Assembly: GCA_024235255.1 (NCBI GenBank)
Contig: JACKMT010000002.1
Coordinates: 744,001 to 808,000 of the forward strand
From: Chromatiaceae bacterium
GTDB taxonomy: Bacteria; Pseudomonadota; Gammaproteobacteria; Chromatiales; Chromatiaceae
DNA length: 64,000 bases
Reading direction: 5' to 3'
Both the position numbers and the translations under genes were made by a program. This document shows, in pieces, positions 39,910 to 48,818 of the stretch. Each line of letters opens with the position of its first letter. Positions within the stretch are counted from its first letter, which is position 1. Below the pieces are notes generated by a model. That model was not told the origin of the DNA. It saw nothing but the letters and a program-made list of their open reading frames with translations, and did no database searches.

Positions 39910-40446
39910 ATGAAATTAATAATTTTGGATCGAGATGGCGTTATAAACCAAGAATCCGAAGATTACATCAAGTCTCCGGAAGAGTGGATCCCCATTCCCG
40001 GCAGCCTGCAAGCCATCGCGGATCTCAATCAGTCGGGTTACCGGGTTGTTATTGCCACCAACCAGTCGGGCCTGGCCAGGGGTTTGTTCGATATCGACGC
40101 CCTCAATGCGATTCACCGTAAAATGCAAAACGAACTGAGTACGATCGGTGGCCATATCGACGGCATATTCTTTTGCCCGCACGGTCCAAAAGCACGCTGC
40201 AATTGCCGCAAACCCAAGCCGGGTCTGCTCATGCAGGCAAGCCATCGCTTCGTCGGCGATTCCGCGGGTATTCTCTCCATTGGCGACAGTCTGCGGGATT
40301 TGCAGGCAGCTGAGAATTATGGCGTCAAGCATATTCTTGTGCTGACCGGTAATGGCGTTAAAACCCAGGACGAAATATCCCACAGAAAAGAGATTCCTGT
40401 TTACGACGATCTTGCCAGTGCAGTACAGAATATTCTAAACAATTAG
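39910..40446 (+). CDS. gmhB: D-glycero-D-manno-heptose 1,7-bisphosphate 7-phosphatase
   Basis: A 178-aa HAD phosphatase that removes the 7-phosphate in ADP-heptose synthesis for LPS core. HAD motif I is DRDGVINQESEDYIKSPEEW; the Zn-binding loop has CPHGPKARCNCRKPKPGLL; motif II is ATNQSGLARGLF; and motif IV is IGDSLRDLQAAENYG. The length is usual. The gene sits between a MazG-like gene and plsC, the same order as in Pseudomonas after glyQS. Transcription is likely with plsC, which starts 17 bases later. Confidence 0.94.
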   Translation: MKLIILDRDGVINQESEDYIKSPEEWIPIPGSLQAIADLNQSGYRVVIATNQSGLARGLFDIDALNAIHRKMQNELSTIGGHIDGIFFCPHGPKARCNCRKPKPGLLMQASHRFVGDSAGILSIGDSLRDLQAAENYGVKHILVLTGNGVKTQDEISHRKEIPVYDDLASAVQNILNN

Positions 40447-40463
40447 AACGTACAAACTTCGAT

Positions 40464-41186
40464 ATGGTCCTGCTCAGATCGCTTATCTATTTTGTTTTAC
40501 TGTTAATTACTACAAGTTTGTTTGGACTTGCTCTTGCAACCTTTGGTTGGCTGCTCTCCTTCAACGGTCGTTCTTCAATCGCAAACCTATGGGCTCGTTT
40601 AAACGTGCTACTGCTGAAGCATATTTGCAAGCTGGATTACCGGGTAACCGGTCTGGAAAATTTTCCTTCCAACAACACCATTGTACTCTCTAAACATCAG
40701 TCAGCTTGGGAAACCATCGCTTTACGTTGTATTTTGCCTCCCGAACAAACCTGGGTTCTCAAACAAGAACTCATGTGGATCCCTATCTTTGGCTGGGCAC
40801 TGGCGGCTGCACAACCCATTGCAATAGATCGAAAATCCGGACGTAAAGCCGCTAGCCAGGTCATACAGCAGGGCCGTAAACGGTTGGAACAGGGACGTAC
40901 CGTGGTGATATTTCCGGAAGGTACCAGAGTGGCTCCAGGCAGCCGAAAAAAATATGGAATTGGTGGTGCGCTGCTGGCCGAGAAAACCGGTTATCCTGTG
41001 CTTCCAGTCGCGCATAATGCCGGAGAATTCTGGCGGCGGCGCGATATAAAAAAATATCCAGGTATCATACAGGTTGTTATCGGGCCGGTTATAGATGCAA
41101 AAGGCTTGAGTGCTGTTGAGATAAACAAGCGGGCTGAACTATGGATTGAAGAGACCGTTGCTTCATTGCCAAAACGGCAACAATGA
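40464..41186 (+). CDS. plsC: 1-acyl-sn-glycerol-3-phosphate acyltransferase (PlsC-like)
   Basis: A 240-aa inner-membrane lysophosphatidate acyltransferase making phosphatidic acid. An N-terminal hydrophobic segment (about 5-35) is followed by the acyltransferase motifs: SKHQSAWET (H-x4-E/D type), IPIFGWALAAAQPIAIDRK, and FPEGTRVAPG (FPEGTR). The C-terminus is LPKRQQ. It follows gmhB closely. It converges with alaX. The acyl chain used is not evident. A paralogue elsewhere may be the main PlsC; the neighbourhood glyS-gmhB-plsC matches Pseudomonas. Confidence 0.92.
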   Translation: MVLLRSLIYFVLLLITTSLFGLALATFGWLLSFNGRSSIANLWARLNVLLLKHICKLDYRVTGLENFPSNNTIVLSKHQSAWETIALRCILPPEQTWVLKQELMWIPIFGWALAAAQPIAIDRKSGRKAASQVIQQGRKRLEQGRTVVIFPEGTRVAPGSRKKYGIGGALLAEKTGYPVLPVAHNAGEFWRRRDIKKYPGIIQVVIGPVIDAKGLSAVEINKRAELWIEETVASLPKRQQ

Positions 41187-41236
41187 TGTAAGCACCAAAA
41201 TTGGAGTAAGTACTCACATTCAATAAACCATCTTAG

Positions 41237-41944
41237 TTATGCGAATTCTACGGTGATTCGTCTGTTCAGCTTCCCTTTCTTCTCTATTTTTTTCACTCTC
41301 ACCGGACCGATTTCCGCACTTGACGCAACGTGGGTACCGCCACAAGGCTGCAAATCCACACCCTCGAAGTTAATCAATCGTATACGGCCGCTTCCCTGTG
41401 GCGGTTTCACCGACAAGGTCCTGACCAGTTCCGGTTGACTCTCCAGCTCATCGTCAGAAATCCAACGTATCAGCATCCGATGATCTTCAGCAATCAACCG
41501 GTTCAGTTCACGCTCTATCCACACTTTATCGGGCGGTTCAGGCAGATCGAAATCCAGCCGGGCACTGCCATCATCACGCACAGATCCCCCGGTCACACCT
41601 GCAGGTATGATGGCACATAACAGATGCATGCAACTGTGCATACGCATCAACCGGTGGCGTCTCTCCCAATCGATGGCGATGTTCACAGGTTCACCCACGG
41701 CCGGCAATTGAACATCAACTTCCACCAGATGAAGATGATCGCCGGTTACGCTATCTTTACGGGCATCCAGGATATTCAATACGCGGCCATCTGCTGTTGT
41801 CAGGGTTCCGCTATCTCCGGGTTGACCACCACCCATCGGGTAAAATACAGTCTGATCTAACTGAATCCCCCGCTCATCCACGGCAGTCACTATCGCGGTG
41901 CACGATCGAAGGTATCCATTATCCCGAAAGAGTTCGGTTGTCAT
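41237..41944 (-). CDS. alaX: Alanyl-tRNA editing protein AlaX
   Basis: A 235-aa stand-alone editing domain like that of alanyl-tRNA synthetase; it hydrolyses Ser- or Gly-tRNA-Ala. Zn-binding residues are visible as MHSCMHLL (HxxxH) and CGGTHVASSAEIG (CxxxH). The N-terminal beta-barrel region contains TVFYPMGGGQPGDSG. Length fits AlaX-M/L types. It lies between plsC and gyrB on the minus strand, with 26 bases to gyrB, and may be transcribed from it. No second alaS-type domain is present. Confidence 0.93.
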   Translation of the reverse strand: MTTELFRDNGYLRSCTAIVTAVDERGIQLDQTVFYPMGGGQPGDSGTLTTADGRVLNILDARKDSVTGDHLHLVEVDVQLPAVGEPVNIAIDWERRHRLMRMHSCMHLLCAIIPAGVTGGSVRDDGSARLDFDLPEPPDKVWIERELNRLIAEDHRMLIRWISDDELESQPELVRTLSVKPPQGSGRIRLINFEGVDLQPCGGTHVASSAEIGPVRVKKIEKKGKLNRRITVEFA

Positions 41945-41970
41945 TTCCGTTCGCGCTCTGCTGAGCTGTA

Positions 41971-44376
41971 CTAGATGTCCAGATTTTCCACCGAGAGTGC
42001 ATTTTTCTCGATAAAATCCCGCCTGGGTTCCACTTGATCACCCATTAACGTGGTAAATACTTCGTCTGCTCCAATAGCATCTTCAATGCTGACTCGTAAT
42101 AGCCTCCTGATTTCTGGATCCATGGTTGTTTCCCAGAGCTGTGCGGGATTCATCTCTCCCAGTCCTTTGTATCTTTGTATGTGCTGGCCCCGCTTTGCCT
42201 CCTCCATTAACCAGGTCAGAGCTTGTTCGAAACTATTTATAGTCTGTTTTTTGTCGCCACGGCTAACAAAGGCTCCTTCACCGAGCAATCCATCTAGTCT
42301 GGCACCTAAGTCAACCAATCTACGATACTCCCCGGTCTGAAAAAACTCGATCGCAAACAGCTCCTCGCTACTGATACCATGTACCCAGTGAGAGACAAGG
42401 ATACCTTCGGGATCGGTTTCACTTACATCACTTCTGACAAGTTTATAATTTGAGGCAGCACTTTTTTCTACATTAAGGCGGCCTTCCAACTCTTTCAGCC
42501 AATTGTCAAACTGTTTCTTATCGGAGAGCATGGCAGCGTCAACTGGTGGCATATAGATAAGCTTACTTAAAACCAGATCGTTGTATTTTCTGGAGAGCCG
42601 TTTGATCGTGGCTAGCGCTGCATTGAACTGCAATGCCAGCGTCTCGAGGGCTTCCCCGGATAACGGGGGCGCCCCCTCGTTCACATGAACAAAAGCATTA
42701 TCTAAGGCAGCCTGTAATAGAAAGTTATTCAGGTCATGATCGTCTTTCAGGTACTGTTCCTGTTTACCCCGTTTAATCTTATACAGGGGTGGCTGTGCAA
42801 TATAAATATGCCCTCGCTCGATCAACTCCGGCATCTGGCGGTAAAAAAATGTGAGTAACAGTGTTCTGATGTGCGCGCCATCAACATCAGCGTCTGTCAT
42901 GATAATAATCCGGTGGTAGCGCAATTTATCTGGATTAAACTCTTCCCGACCAATTCCGCAACCAAGAGCGGTTATCAATGTGCCCACTTCTGCTGAAGAG
43001 ATCATCTTGTCGAAACGCGCTCGTTCCACATTAAGTATTTTGCCCTTCAGTGGTAATATCGCCTGGTGACGTCTATCTCTGCCCTGTTTAGCTGATCCCC
43101 CTGCAGAATCACCCTCTACCAGGTAAATCTCTGATTTAGAGGGATCTTTTTCCTGACAATCGGCTAATTTTCCCGGTAAACCGGCAATATCCAATACGCC
43201 TTTCCGGCGCGTCATCTCACGCGCTTTACGAGCAGCCTCTCGCGCTCTTGCCGCATCTATCATCTTGCCGGCTATCGCCTTCGCATCGGTTGGATTCTCC
43301 ATTAAAAACTCGCCCAGCTTCTCGGACATTACCGCTTCCACAATCCCTTTTACTTCAGAAGAGACCAGTTTATCCTTAGTCTGTGAGGAAAATTTCGGAT
43401 CCGGTACTTTAACCGATAGCACCGCTGTCAAACCTTCGCGGGCATCGTCACCGATGGTGCTAACTGTTTGCTTTTTCGCTAAACCTTCGTTTTCTATGTA
43501 CTGGTTAAGCGTCCTCGTTAAACCGGCTCTGAAACCGGCAAGATGAGAACCGCCGTCTTTTTGTGGAATTGTATTGGTAAAACAGTAGATGTTCTCCTGG
43601 TAAGATTCGTTCCATTGCATCGCAAGATCTACGACCACTCCGCTTTTTTCAATAGAAAAAGCGATCAGGTTACTGTGTAAAGGCGTTTTTTTTCGGTTTA
43701 AGTGTTCTACAAAAGATGCTATTCCACCTTCGTATTCGAACACATCCTGGCGGTCCTTGACTTCATCATTAAGTACAATTCTGATGCCAGAGTTTAAAAA
43801 CGAGAGCTCTCTTAACCGTTTGGCAAGAATTTCGTAGTGATATTCAATGTCTTTGAATATTTTGCCGCTGGCTTTGAATGTAACTACCGTGCCGGTTTTA
43901 TCCGAGTCACCTATCTCCTGTAAGGGAGCCACTGGTTCTCCCAGGTGGTATTCCTGCTGGTAACATTTCCCCTGACGGTAGATAACCAGCTTGAGGTAAT
44001 CTGAAAGAGCATTGACCACCGAAATACCGACACCATGCAACCCGCCTGAAACCTTATATGAGTCATCGTCGAACTTACCACCCGCATGGAGCACCGTCAT
44101 AATAACTTCGGCCGCTGATTTTTTCTCTTCCGAATGATAGTCAACTGGTATACCCCGTCCATTATCCGAGACGGTAATCACCTGATCTTCGTGGATAGTA
44201 ACTTTTATCTCACTGCAGAATCCTGCCAATGCTTCGTCAATCGAATTATCTACAACTTCAAAAACCATATGATGTAGACCGGTTCCGTCATCTGTATCAC
44301 CAATATACATTCCAGGTCTCTTTCTTACGGCATCCAGTCCTTTCAGTACTTTGATATTCGATGAGTTGTAACTCAT
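41971..44376 (-). CDS. gyrB: DNA gyrase subunit B
   Basis: An 801-aa ATPase subunit of gyrase, which introduces negative supercoils. Features in order: GHKL ATPase with VVDNSIDEALAGFC and SDNGRGIPVDYH, GGLHGVGISVVNALS, transducer domain, TOPRIM motif YLVEGDSAGGSAKQGRDRR and DADVDGAHIRTLLLTFF, and the C-terminal EVEPRRDFIEKNALSVENLDI. Length matches E. coli GyrB (804), so it has the usual gammaproteobacterial insertion. The gene is next to recF, as in many bacteria near the origin. The start ATG at 44376 is 95 bases after recF. Confidence 0.99.
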   Translation of the reverse strand: MSYNSSNIKVLKGLDAVRKRPGMYIGDTDDGTGLHHMVFEVVDNSIDEALAGFCSEIKVTIHEDQVITVSDNGRGIPVDYHSEEKKSAAEVIMTVLHAGGKFDDDSYKVSGGLHGVGISVVNALSDYLKLVIYRQGKCYQQEYHLGEPVAPLQEIGDSDKTGTVVTFKASGKIFKDIEYHYEILAKRLRELSFLNSGIRIVLNDEVKDRQDVFEYEGGIASFVEHLNRKKTPLHSNLIAFSIEKSGVVVDLAMQWNESYQENIYCFTNTIPQKDGGSHLAGFRAGLTRTLNQYIENEGLAKKQTVSTIGDDAREGLTAVLSVKVPDPKFSSQTKDKLVSSEVKGIVEAVMSEKLGEFLMENPTDAKAIAGKMIDAARAREAARKAREMTRRKGVLDIAGLPGKLADCQEKDPSKSEIYLVEGDSAGGSAKQGRDRRHQAILPLKGKILNVERARFDKMISSAEVGTLITALGCGIGREEFNPDKLRYHRIIIMTDADVDGAHIRTLLLTFFYRQMPELIERGHIYIAQPPLYKIKRGKQEQYLKDDHDLNNFLLQAALDNAFVHVNEGAPPLSGEALETLALQFNAALATIKRLSRKYNDLVLSKLIYMPPVDAAMLSDKKQFDNWLKELEGRLNVEKSAASNYKLVRSDVSETDPEGILVSHWVHGISSEELFAIEFFQTGEYRRLVDLGARLDGLLGEGAFVSRGDKKQTINSFEQALTWLMEEAKRGQHIQRYKGLGEMNPAQLWETTMDPEIRRLLRVSIEDAIGADEVFTTLMGDQVEPRRDFIEKNALSVENLDI

Positions 44377-44471
44377 TGGGCACTCCTCACTTTCTCAGCC
44401 ACTATCTGGCTCAGATCGGTAAATTGTATTGCGAGATTCAAATGAAGATGCAAATCGCTTTCAGGGAATTA

Positions 44472-45539
44472 TTATACACTCTGTTCTTCCACCAACCCAT
44501 GTTCCACGTGGAACATTTTGCCTTCGTTCGTTGGGATGCGAATTTTTTGGTCAGTAGTTGAAATGAATATCTGTTTCTTCTGGCTTAACATCAAATCAAT
44601 TAATCGATCTACGTTTTTGTTATCCAACTCTGAGGACAAATCATCCACAAGCAATATAGACTCCTTGTTGGACAACGATTTGATTAAGTTCGCCTGTGCA
44701 AAAAAAAGTCCGAAAACAGCAAGTTTTATTTGACCTCGTGATGCCAATTTACTTAGCTTAAAATTTTTTACTTTAAAAATAATGTCGGCTCTGTGTGGAC
44801 CCATTCGAGTATATTTACATTTTTCATCACCGGAAAAATTGTCTTGTAAAACCTCCTGTAATCCCTTATTGCTTGTCCATCCGCCATATAAAACCATTTC
44901 CAGCTCTATACTTGTATCCAATAATCTCAACTGCTCTTCGAACATAAGCTTCAACTGCTGAAAATAGTTTTTTCTATACTCGGCAACTTTCACACCGGAC
45001 TCTACGAGTTCTCTATTCCATAACGCTACAGATGAGGAATTTTCTCTCAAAGCACTGTTTCTTTGAGCGAGTGCACGATGATAACGGGATAAGAAGTGTT
45101 GGAATAAAGGTTCCACGTGAAACACTCCCCAATCAAGAAACCTCCTCCTGATTCCTGATCCATTTTCTATGATCTCTTGAGATCTTGGGGTGATAATATG
45201 TATGGGGGTCTCTCTTGCTAGTACAGAGAGTTTCGAAACCCTCTCACCTTCTATTCTGATATTTGCCCCTTTTTTGGAATAATTTATCCCTATCGTTTTG
45301 TTCTTGTTCTGCTCTGTTTTTATTCCAAACAGTGTAAAGGAGTTTTTTCCTATCTGGACTCCATTTTGCAGTTGCTTGTCCCTAAACGATCGCCCTCTAC
45401 TCAAAATGTAGATTGCTTCCAACAAAGACGTTTTTCCGGATCCATTGCCACCGTAAATAAAATTCATGGTGGAATCCGGCTTCAATTCGCAATCTGTTAG
45501 ATTTCTAAAATCATTTATTCGGATGAGATCAAAAGCCAT
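44472..45539 (-). CDS. recF: DNA recombination/repair protein RecF
   Basis: A 355-aa SMC-like ATPase that loads RecA at gaps with RecO and RecR. Walker A is YGGNGSGKTSLLEAIY near residue 30. The ABC-like signature and Walker B are in KLASRGQIKLAVFGLFFAQ and SILLVDDLSSELD. It lies between dnaN and gyrB, the usual place. Two copies of the peptide FHVE (WGVFHVEPLF and GKMFHVEHGL) are encoded by near-perfect parS palindromes at 45109-45124 and 44500-44515. The gene is more A+T-rich than the flanking windows at 30-40 kb. Confidence 0.97.
   Translation of the reverse strand: MAFDLIRINDFRNLTDCELKPDSTMNFIYGGNGSGKTSLLEAIYILSRGRSFRDKQLQNGVQIGKNSFTLFGIKTEQNKNKTIGINYSKKGANIRIEGERVSKLSVLARETPIHIITPRSQEIIENGSGIRRRFLDWGVFHVEPLFQHFLSRYHRALAQRNSALRENSSSVALWNRELVESGVKVAEYRKNYFQQLKLMFEEQLRLLDTSIELEMVLYGGWTSNKGLQEVLQDNFSGDEKCKYTRMGPHRADIIFKVKNFKLSKLASRGQIKLAVFGLFFAQANLIKSLSNKESILLVDDLSSELDNKNVDRLIDLMLSQKKQIFISTTDQKIRIPTNEGKMFHVEHGLVEEQSV
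44500..44515. promoter_or_regulatory. parS centromere site 1 (inside recF)
   Basis: TGTTCCACGTGGAACA is a perfect 16-base palindrome and a known form of the universal parS site. It lies in the last 15 codons of recF, coding MFHVEH. ParB at 62.6 kb should bind it and spread. Confidence 0.9.
45109..45124. promoter_or_regulatory. parS centromere site 2 (inside recF)
   Basis: The minus strand reads TGTTTCACGTGGAACC, a hybrid of the two usual parS forms with the CACGTG core intact. It codes VFHVEP in the middle of recF, 600 bases from site 1. Confidence 0.82.
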
Positions 45540-45614
45540 CTATGTGCAGATTTACTGCGCAGAATTTGGTACGAATACATTCATTATATTTTGATACTTG
45601 TCTATCCGCTTGTA

Positions 45615-46715
45615 TCACAACCTCATTGGCATGATAACGTATCGACTGTTAGACGTTTTTTCGTCCTCGATAAGACAACTGCTGTTTGAATCACTTAGCA
45701 TGAGTTTTATCTCTTTGGTTTCTAGCACATTTAAAACCTCTATGAGATAACTGACATTAAAACCTATGGTTAAATCATCACCTTGATACTCAATCTGTAA
45801 CTCTTCCTTTGCTTCTTCCTGCTCTGGATTATGTGCAAGAAGCTCCAATGAATTTTTTGTAAACTTGAAGCAGATACCTCGATATTTTTCGTTCGAAAGT
45901 ATTGAGGTTCTTTGTAATGCATTCCTTAAAGTCTCTCTGTTCGCTATCACTGTCTTATCTGAATTCGTTGGTATGACACGTTGATAGTCCGGAAATTTTC
46001 CATCTATCAGCTTAGAAGTAAAAATAGTGCTTCTTATATTGAACCGTATATGGTTAGTACTGACTTCCACCAATACACTATCCTTTGTATCCTCCAGCAG
46101 CTTGCTAAGTTCCAATATGGCTTTTCTGGGTATAATCACCTGCAGTTCCAGGGAATTGTCTATTTGGCAATCACTTTCACTAGTCGCCAATCTATGACCA
46201 TCTGTAGCAACAGTACGAATTATTCCTTCCTTAATTTCCAGCAGTAAACCATTTAGATAGTACCGAACATCTTGCTGCGCCATTGCAAAATAGGTTTTTT
46301 CAATTAACGCCTTAAGTCTGTTTTCCGGGACAGAGAAAGAGTGGCTGCTGGTTATGGGCTCAATTACCGGATAATCCTTGGCAGGTAATGTACCCAACGT
46401 AAATCGACTCGGGCCTGAAACGATAGTTACCCTTTCTCCTTCGATATTGATATTGATTACCGCTTCATCAGGCAATGCCCTGCAGATATCGATTAGCTTT
46501 CTTGCTGGCAGTGTAATATCCAGTTCCCCGTTAGCTTCGACTTGAGTACTGGTTTTCATCTCAACTTCCAGGTCTGTTGCCGTTATCAACAGAGACTTGC
46601 TTCTGAGGTTAAGCAGTAAATTAGCAAGTATCGGCAATGTTTGTCGCCTCTCAACAACACCTCCAACTTGTTGTAGCGGGTCCAGTATTGCTGCTTTGGT
46701 CGTGATGATCTTCAT
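45615..46715 (-). CDS. dnaN: DNA polymerase III beta sliding clamp
   Basis: A 366-aa ring-forming processivity clamp. The three repeated domains are recognisable: the start MKIITTKAAILDPLQQVGGVVERRQTLPIL, the middle QQDVRYYLNGLLLEI and VATDGHRLATSE, and the C-terminal SSCLIEDEKTSNSRYVIMPMRL, the hydrophobic pocket end. Length is the same as E. coli. It is part of the minus-strand block dnaA-dnaN-recF-gyrB. A 223-base A+T-rich gap separates it from dnaA, so it probably has its own promoter as well as read-through. Confidence 0.98.
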   Translation of the reverse strand: MKIITTKAAILDPLQQVGGVVERRQTLPILANLLLNLRSKSLLITATDLEVEMKTSTQVEANGELDITLPARKLIDICRALPDEAVININIEGERVTIVSGPSRFTLGTLPAKDYPVIEPITSSHSFSVPENRLKALIEKTYFAMAQQDVRYYLNGLLLEIKEGIIRTVATDGHRLATSESDCQIDNSLELQVIIPRKAILELSKLLEDTKDSVLVEVSTNHIRFNIRSTIFTSKLIDGKFPDYQRVIPTNSDKTVIANRETLRNALQRTSILSNEKYRGICFKFTKNSLELLAHNPEQEEAKEELQIEYQGDDLTIGFNVSYLIEVLNVLETKEIKLMLSDSNSSCLIEDEKTSNSRYVIMPMRL

Positions 46716-46938
46716 GTCGAAGTTCTCTTAAATAATATTGTCTGAAATATTAAAATTACTATTATTATATAGGCAGAGCGATCTGTGCATAAAATCAATA
46801 ATTATTAAATATATCAATTATTTATGTTCATTATTTTGGTTGAAAAACTGGGATAAATAGGTCTGTTTTATCTGTCAGTTTTTTGTGCACTGTTTACGTT
46901 TTCCAATCTTGTAAAGTGATTTTCACAGGTTATACATA
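46716..46938. other. A+T-rich dnaA-dnaN gap, possible unwinding region
   Basis: Very A+T-rich, especially 46730-46850. It holds TGTGCATAA (46784-46792), one mismatch from an inverted DnaA box, and TTATACATA (46930-46938), two mismatches. No perfect box. It may hold the dnaN promoter or part of a split origin; evidence is weak. Confidence 0.35.
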
Positions 46939-48297
46939 TTAACTTGTAAGGGTTCTGAACAGGTTTCCAAAATCCTCCTCCACACGGGAGTCGCCTTCTC
47001 TAAGTTCCGCCACTTTTCTTGTGGCATAAAGTACTGTTGTATGGTCCCTGCCACCGAAAGCATCACCAATCTCCGGAAGACTATGGCTGGTTAATTCTTT
47101 GGCTAATGCCATTGCTATTTGCCTTGGCCGGGCTATTGTTCGACTACGTTTGTTTGATAAGAGATCCGATGTACGAATCTTAAAATATTCAGCGACAGTT
47201 TTTTGAATGTTTCCTATCGTGACTTGTTTATCCTGTGCTACAAGCATGTCACGGAGCGCATTTTTAGCGAATTCAGGGGTTAACTGTCCGCCAGTAAATT
47301 GAGCATTGGCAATAATTCTGCGTAAAGCGCCTTCCAACTCGCGAATGTTGGAGCGTACCCGTTTACCGATGAAAAACGCGACTTCATTAGGCAAATCTAC
47401 GTTAAATAATTGTTTCGCTTTTGTTTTTAGAATTGCTACCCGTGTTTCCAGGTCGGGGGGTTCCACTGCAACCGTCAAGCCCCAGCCAAAGCGCGATTTT
47501 AACCGCTCCTCCAAACCTTTAACCTCTTTTGGAAATCGATCGCTGGTAAGTATGATCTGTTGTCTTGATTCGAACAAAGCGTTAAAGGTGTGGAAAAATT
47601 CCTCCTGAGAACGTTCTTTTCCACCAAAAAATTGCACATCATCAATTAAGAGTGCGTTGACCGATCGGTATTTGGTTTTGAACTTCTCGATGGTGTTATG
47701 TTGCAATGCATTAACCATTTCAGCGACGAAGCCCTCTGAGTGCAGGTAGACAACCCTGGATGCAGGATTATTCAAAAGAATCATGTTTCCAACGGCGTGC
47801 ATTAGATGCGTTTTTCCCAAACCCACGCCGCCATAAATAAAAAGCGGGTTATAGGCAGTGCCGGGGTTTTCACCTATCTGTACCGAAGCTGCCCGAGCCA
47901 GCTGATTCGATTTTCCTTCAACAAAGGTTTCAAAGGTGAAATCCGGGTTCAAGTTACAAGGTAGCGGTTCAGATCTATCTGAAAGCGTTAGTGAGCGGTT
48001 TTGAATTTGCGAATGTAGAGATTCAGAGAGTGAAGGAGCTGCGCTCTTTTTCTCCTTCAGGCGCGATCCTATCTCGAGAATTACACTAGGCGGCTTTGTT
48101 CTGGAAAGTTCGTTTATGATGCTGTTGATCTGCCCGAGATGATTGTTTTTCACCCAATTCAATACGAACTGATTAGGCGCCAACAGCCGGATAGACTCTG
48201 TCGCTTCGATAGCATGAAGTGGCCTGATCCAGGTATTGAACTGTTGCGAGGATAGTTCACCCTCAAGACGATCCATACACTTGTTCCAAAGACTCAC
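46939..48297 (-). CDS. dnaA: Chromosomal replication initiator DnaA
   Basis: A 452-aa AAA+ initiator. Domain I (1-85) starts LWNKCMDRLEGELSSQQFNTWIRPLH; a variable domain II (86-115) is short; domain III has Walker A IYGGVGLGKTHLMHAVGN and Walker B VNALLIDDVQFFGGKERSQEEFFHTF; domain IV is the DNA-binding helix-turn-helix IGDAFGGRDHTTVLYATRKV. Length is slightly less than E. coli (467), due to a short domain II. A perfect DnaA box is 135 bases upstream, in the gap to rpmH, consistent with autoregulation. Confidence 0.99.
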   Translation of the reverse strand: MSLWNKCMDRLEGELSSQQFNTWIRPLHAIEATESIRLLAPNQFVLNWVKNNHLGQINSIINELSRTKPPSVILEIGSRLKEKKSAAPSLSESLHSQIQNRSLTLSDRSEPLPCNLNPDFTFETFVEGKSNQLARAASVQIGENPGTAYNPLFIYGGVGLGKTHLMHAVGNMILLNNPASRVVYLHSEGFVAEMVNALQHNTIEKFKTKYRSVNALLIDDVQFFGGKERSQEEFFHTFNALFESRQQIILTSDRFPKEVKGLEERLKSRFGWGLTVAVEPPDLETRVAILKTKAKQLFNVDLPNEVAFFIGKRVRSNIRELEGALRRIIANAQFTGGQLTPEFAKNALRDMLVAQDKQVTIGNIQKTVAEYFKIRTSDLLSNKRSRTIARPRQIAMALAKELTSHSLPEIGDAFGGRDHTTVLYATRKVAELREGDSRVEEDFGNLFRTLTS

Positions 48298-48431
48298 AGG
48301 AATACTCTCGATTAATTTGGGTACGGAATAAAAAATCTGCCGGGCAAATGTAGCGGCAATATGGCATTTTCGATGCCAGAGATTTTACTTGGACTGGCAG
48401 AATTGGGTGAGTCTACCCTTGTTCCAGGAAG

Positions 48432-48440
48432 TTATCCACA
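48432..48440 (+). promoter_or_regulatory. Consensus DnaA box
   Basis: TTATCCACA is the strongest DnaA-binding 9-mer. It lies 135 bases upstream of the dnaA start and may serve dnaA autoregulation and initiation. Confidence 0.85.
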
Positions 48441-48542
48441 GGCAATAATTGACACTGAAGCGTAAAAATTGCCGTATCTGAATTGCCACTCAGCAACCGC
48501 CTGACTACCCAACTCAGCCCTTTGAAGTACCGGGTGATCTTA

Positions 48543-48572
48543 TTGACAATGCGTTTAATTTCAAAGTATTCT
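48543..48572 (+). promoter_or_regulatory. Sigma-70 promoter of rpmH-rnpA
   Basis: TTGACA (perfect -35) and TATTCT are 18 bases apart. The predicted start is near 48579, giving a leader of about 78 bases with two T-runs. Confidence 0.65.
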
Positions 48573-48656
48573 ACGCCCCTTTTTTACCGGGTTTTTTTTG
48601 ATTTCAGAGTTTGCGGAAATTACCCGTATACCTAAAGCAGAAATTGGGAATCAGAT

Positions 48657-48791
48657 ATGAAAAGAACATTTCAGCCAAGCACGCTTAAACGCGCTCGTAC
48701 TCATGGCTTTCGTGCCCGTATGGCGACACGTGGTGGCCGTAAGGTGATCAATGCGCGCCGGGCCAAAGGCAGAGTCCGTCTGACACCCTAG
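48657..48791 (+). CDS. rpmH: 50S ribosomal protein L34
   Basis: A 44-aa ribosomal protein, MKRTFQPSTLKRARTHGFRA at its start, followed by RMATRGGRKVINARRAKGR and ending VRLTP. The full sequence is the canonical L34 and is basic as expected. The position facing dnaA and directly before rnpA is the usual one across bacteria. The start is ATG at 48657 with GGGAA about 8 bases upstream. rnpA follows after 27 bases, so the two are co-transcribed from the promoter at 48543. Confidence 0.98.
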   Translation: MKRTFQPSTLKRARTHGFRARMATRGGRKVINARRAKGRVRLTP

Positions 48792-48818
48792 TGCTTGATT
48801 CGACAGCAATTGTAACTA

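Larger units (their letters stand above)
48298..48656. other. dnaA-rpmH intergenic region, candidate oriC
   Basis: A 359-base divergent gap. It has one perfect DnaA box, TTATCCACA (48432-48440), a near box TTATTGACA (48540-48548) that overlaps the rpmH -35, a 13-mer-like GATCTTATTGACA and T-rich tracts at 48577-48602. In Pseudomonas and relatives the origin lies between dnaA and rpmH. Strand of the genes switches here. Only one strong box was seen, so the call is modest. Confidence 0.5.
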
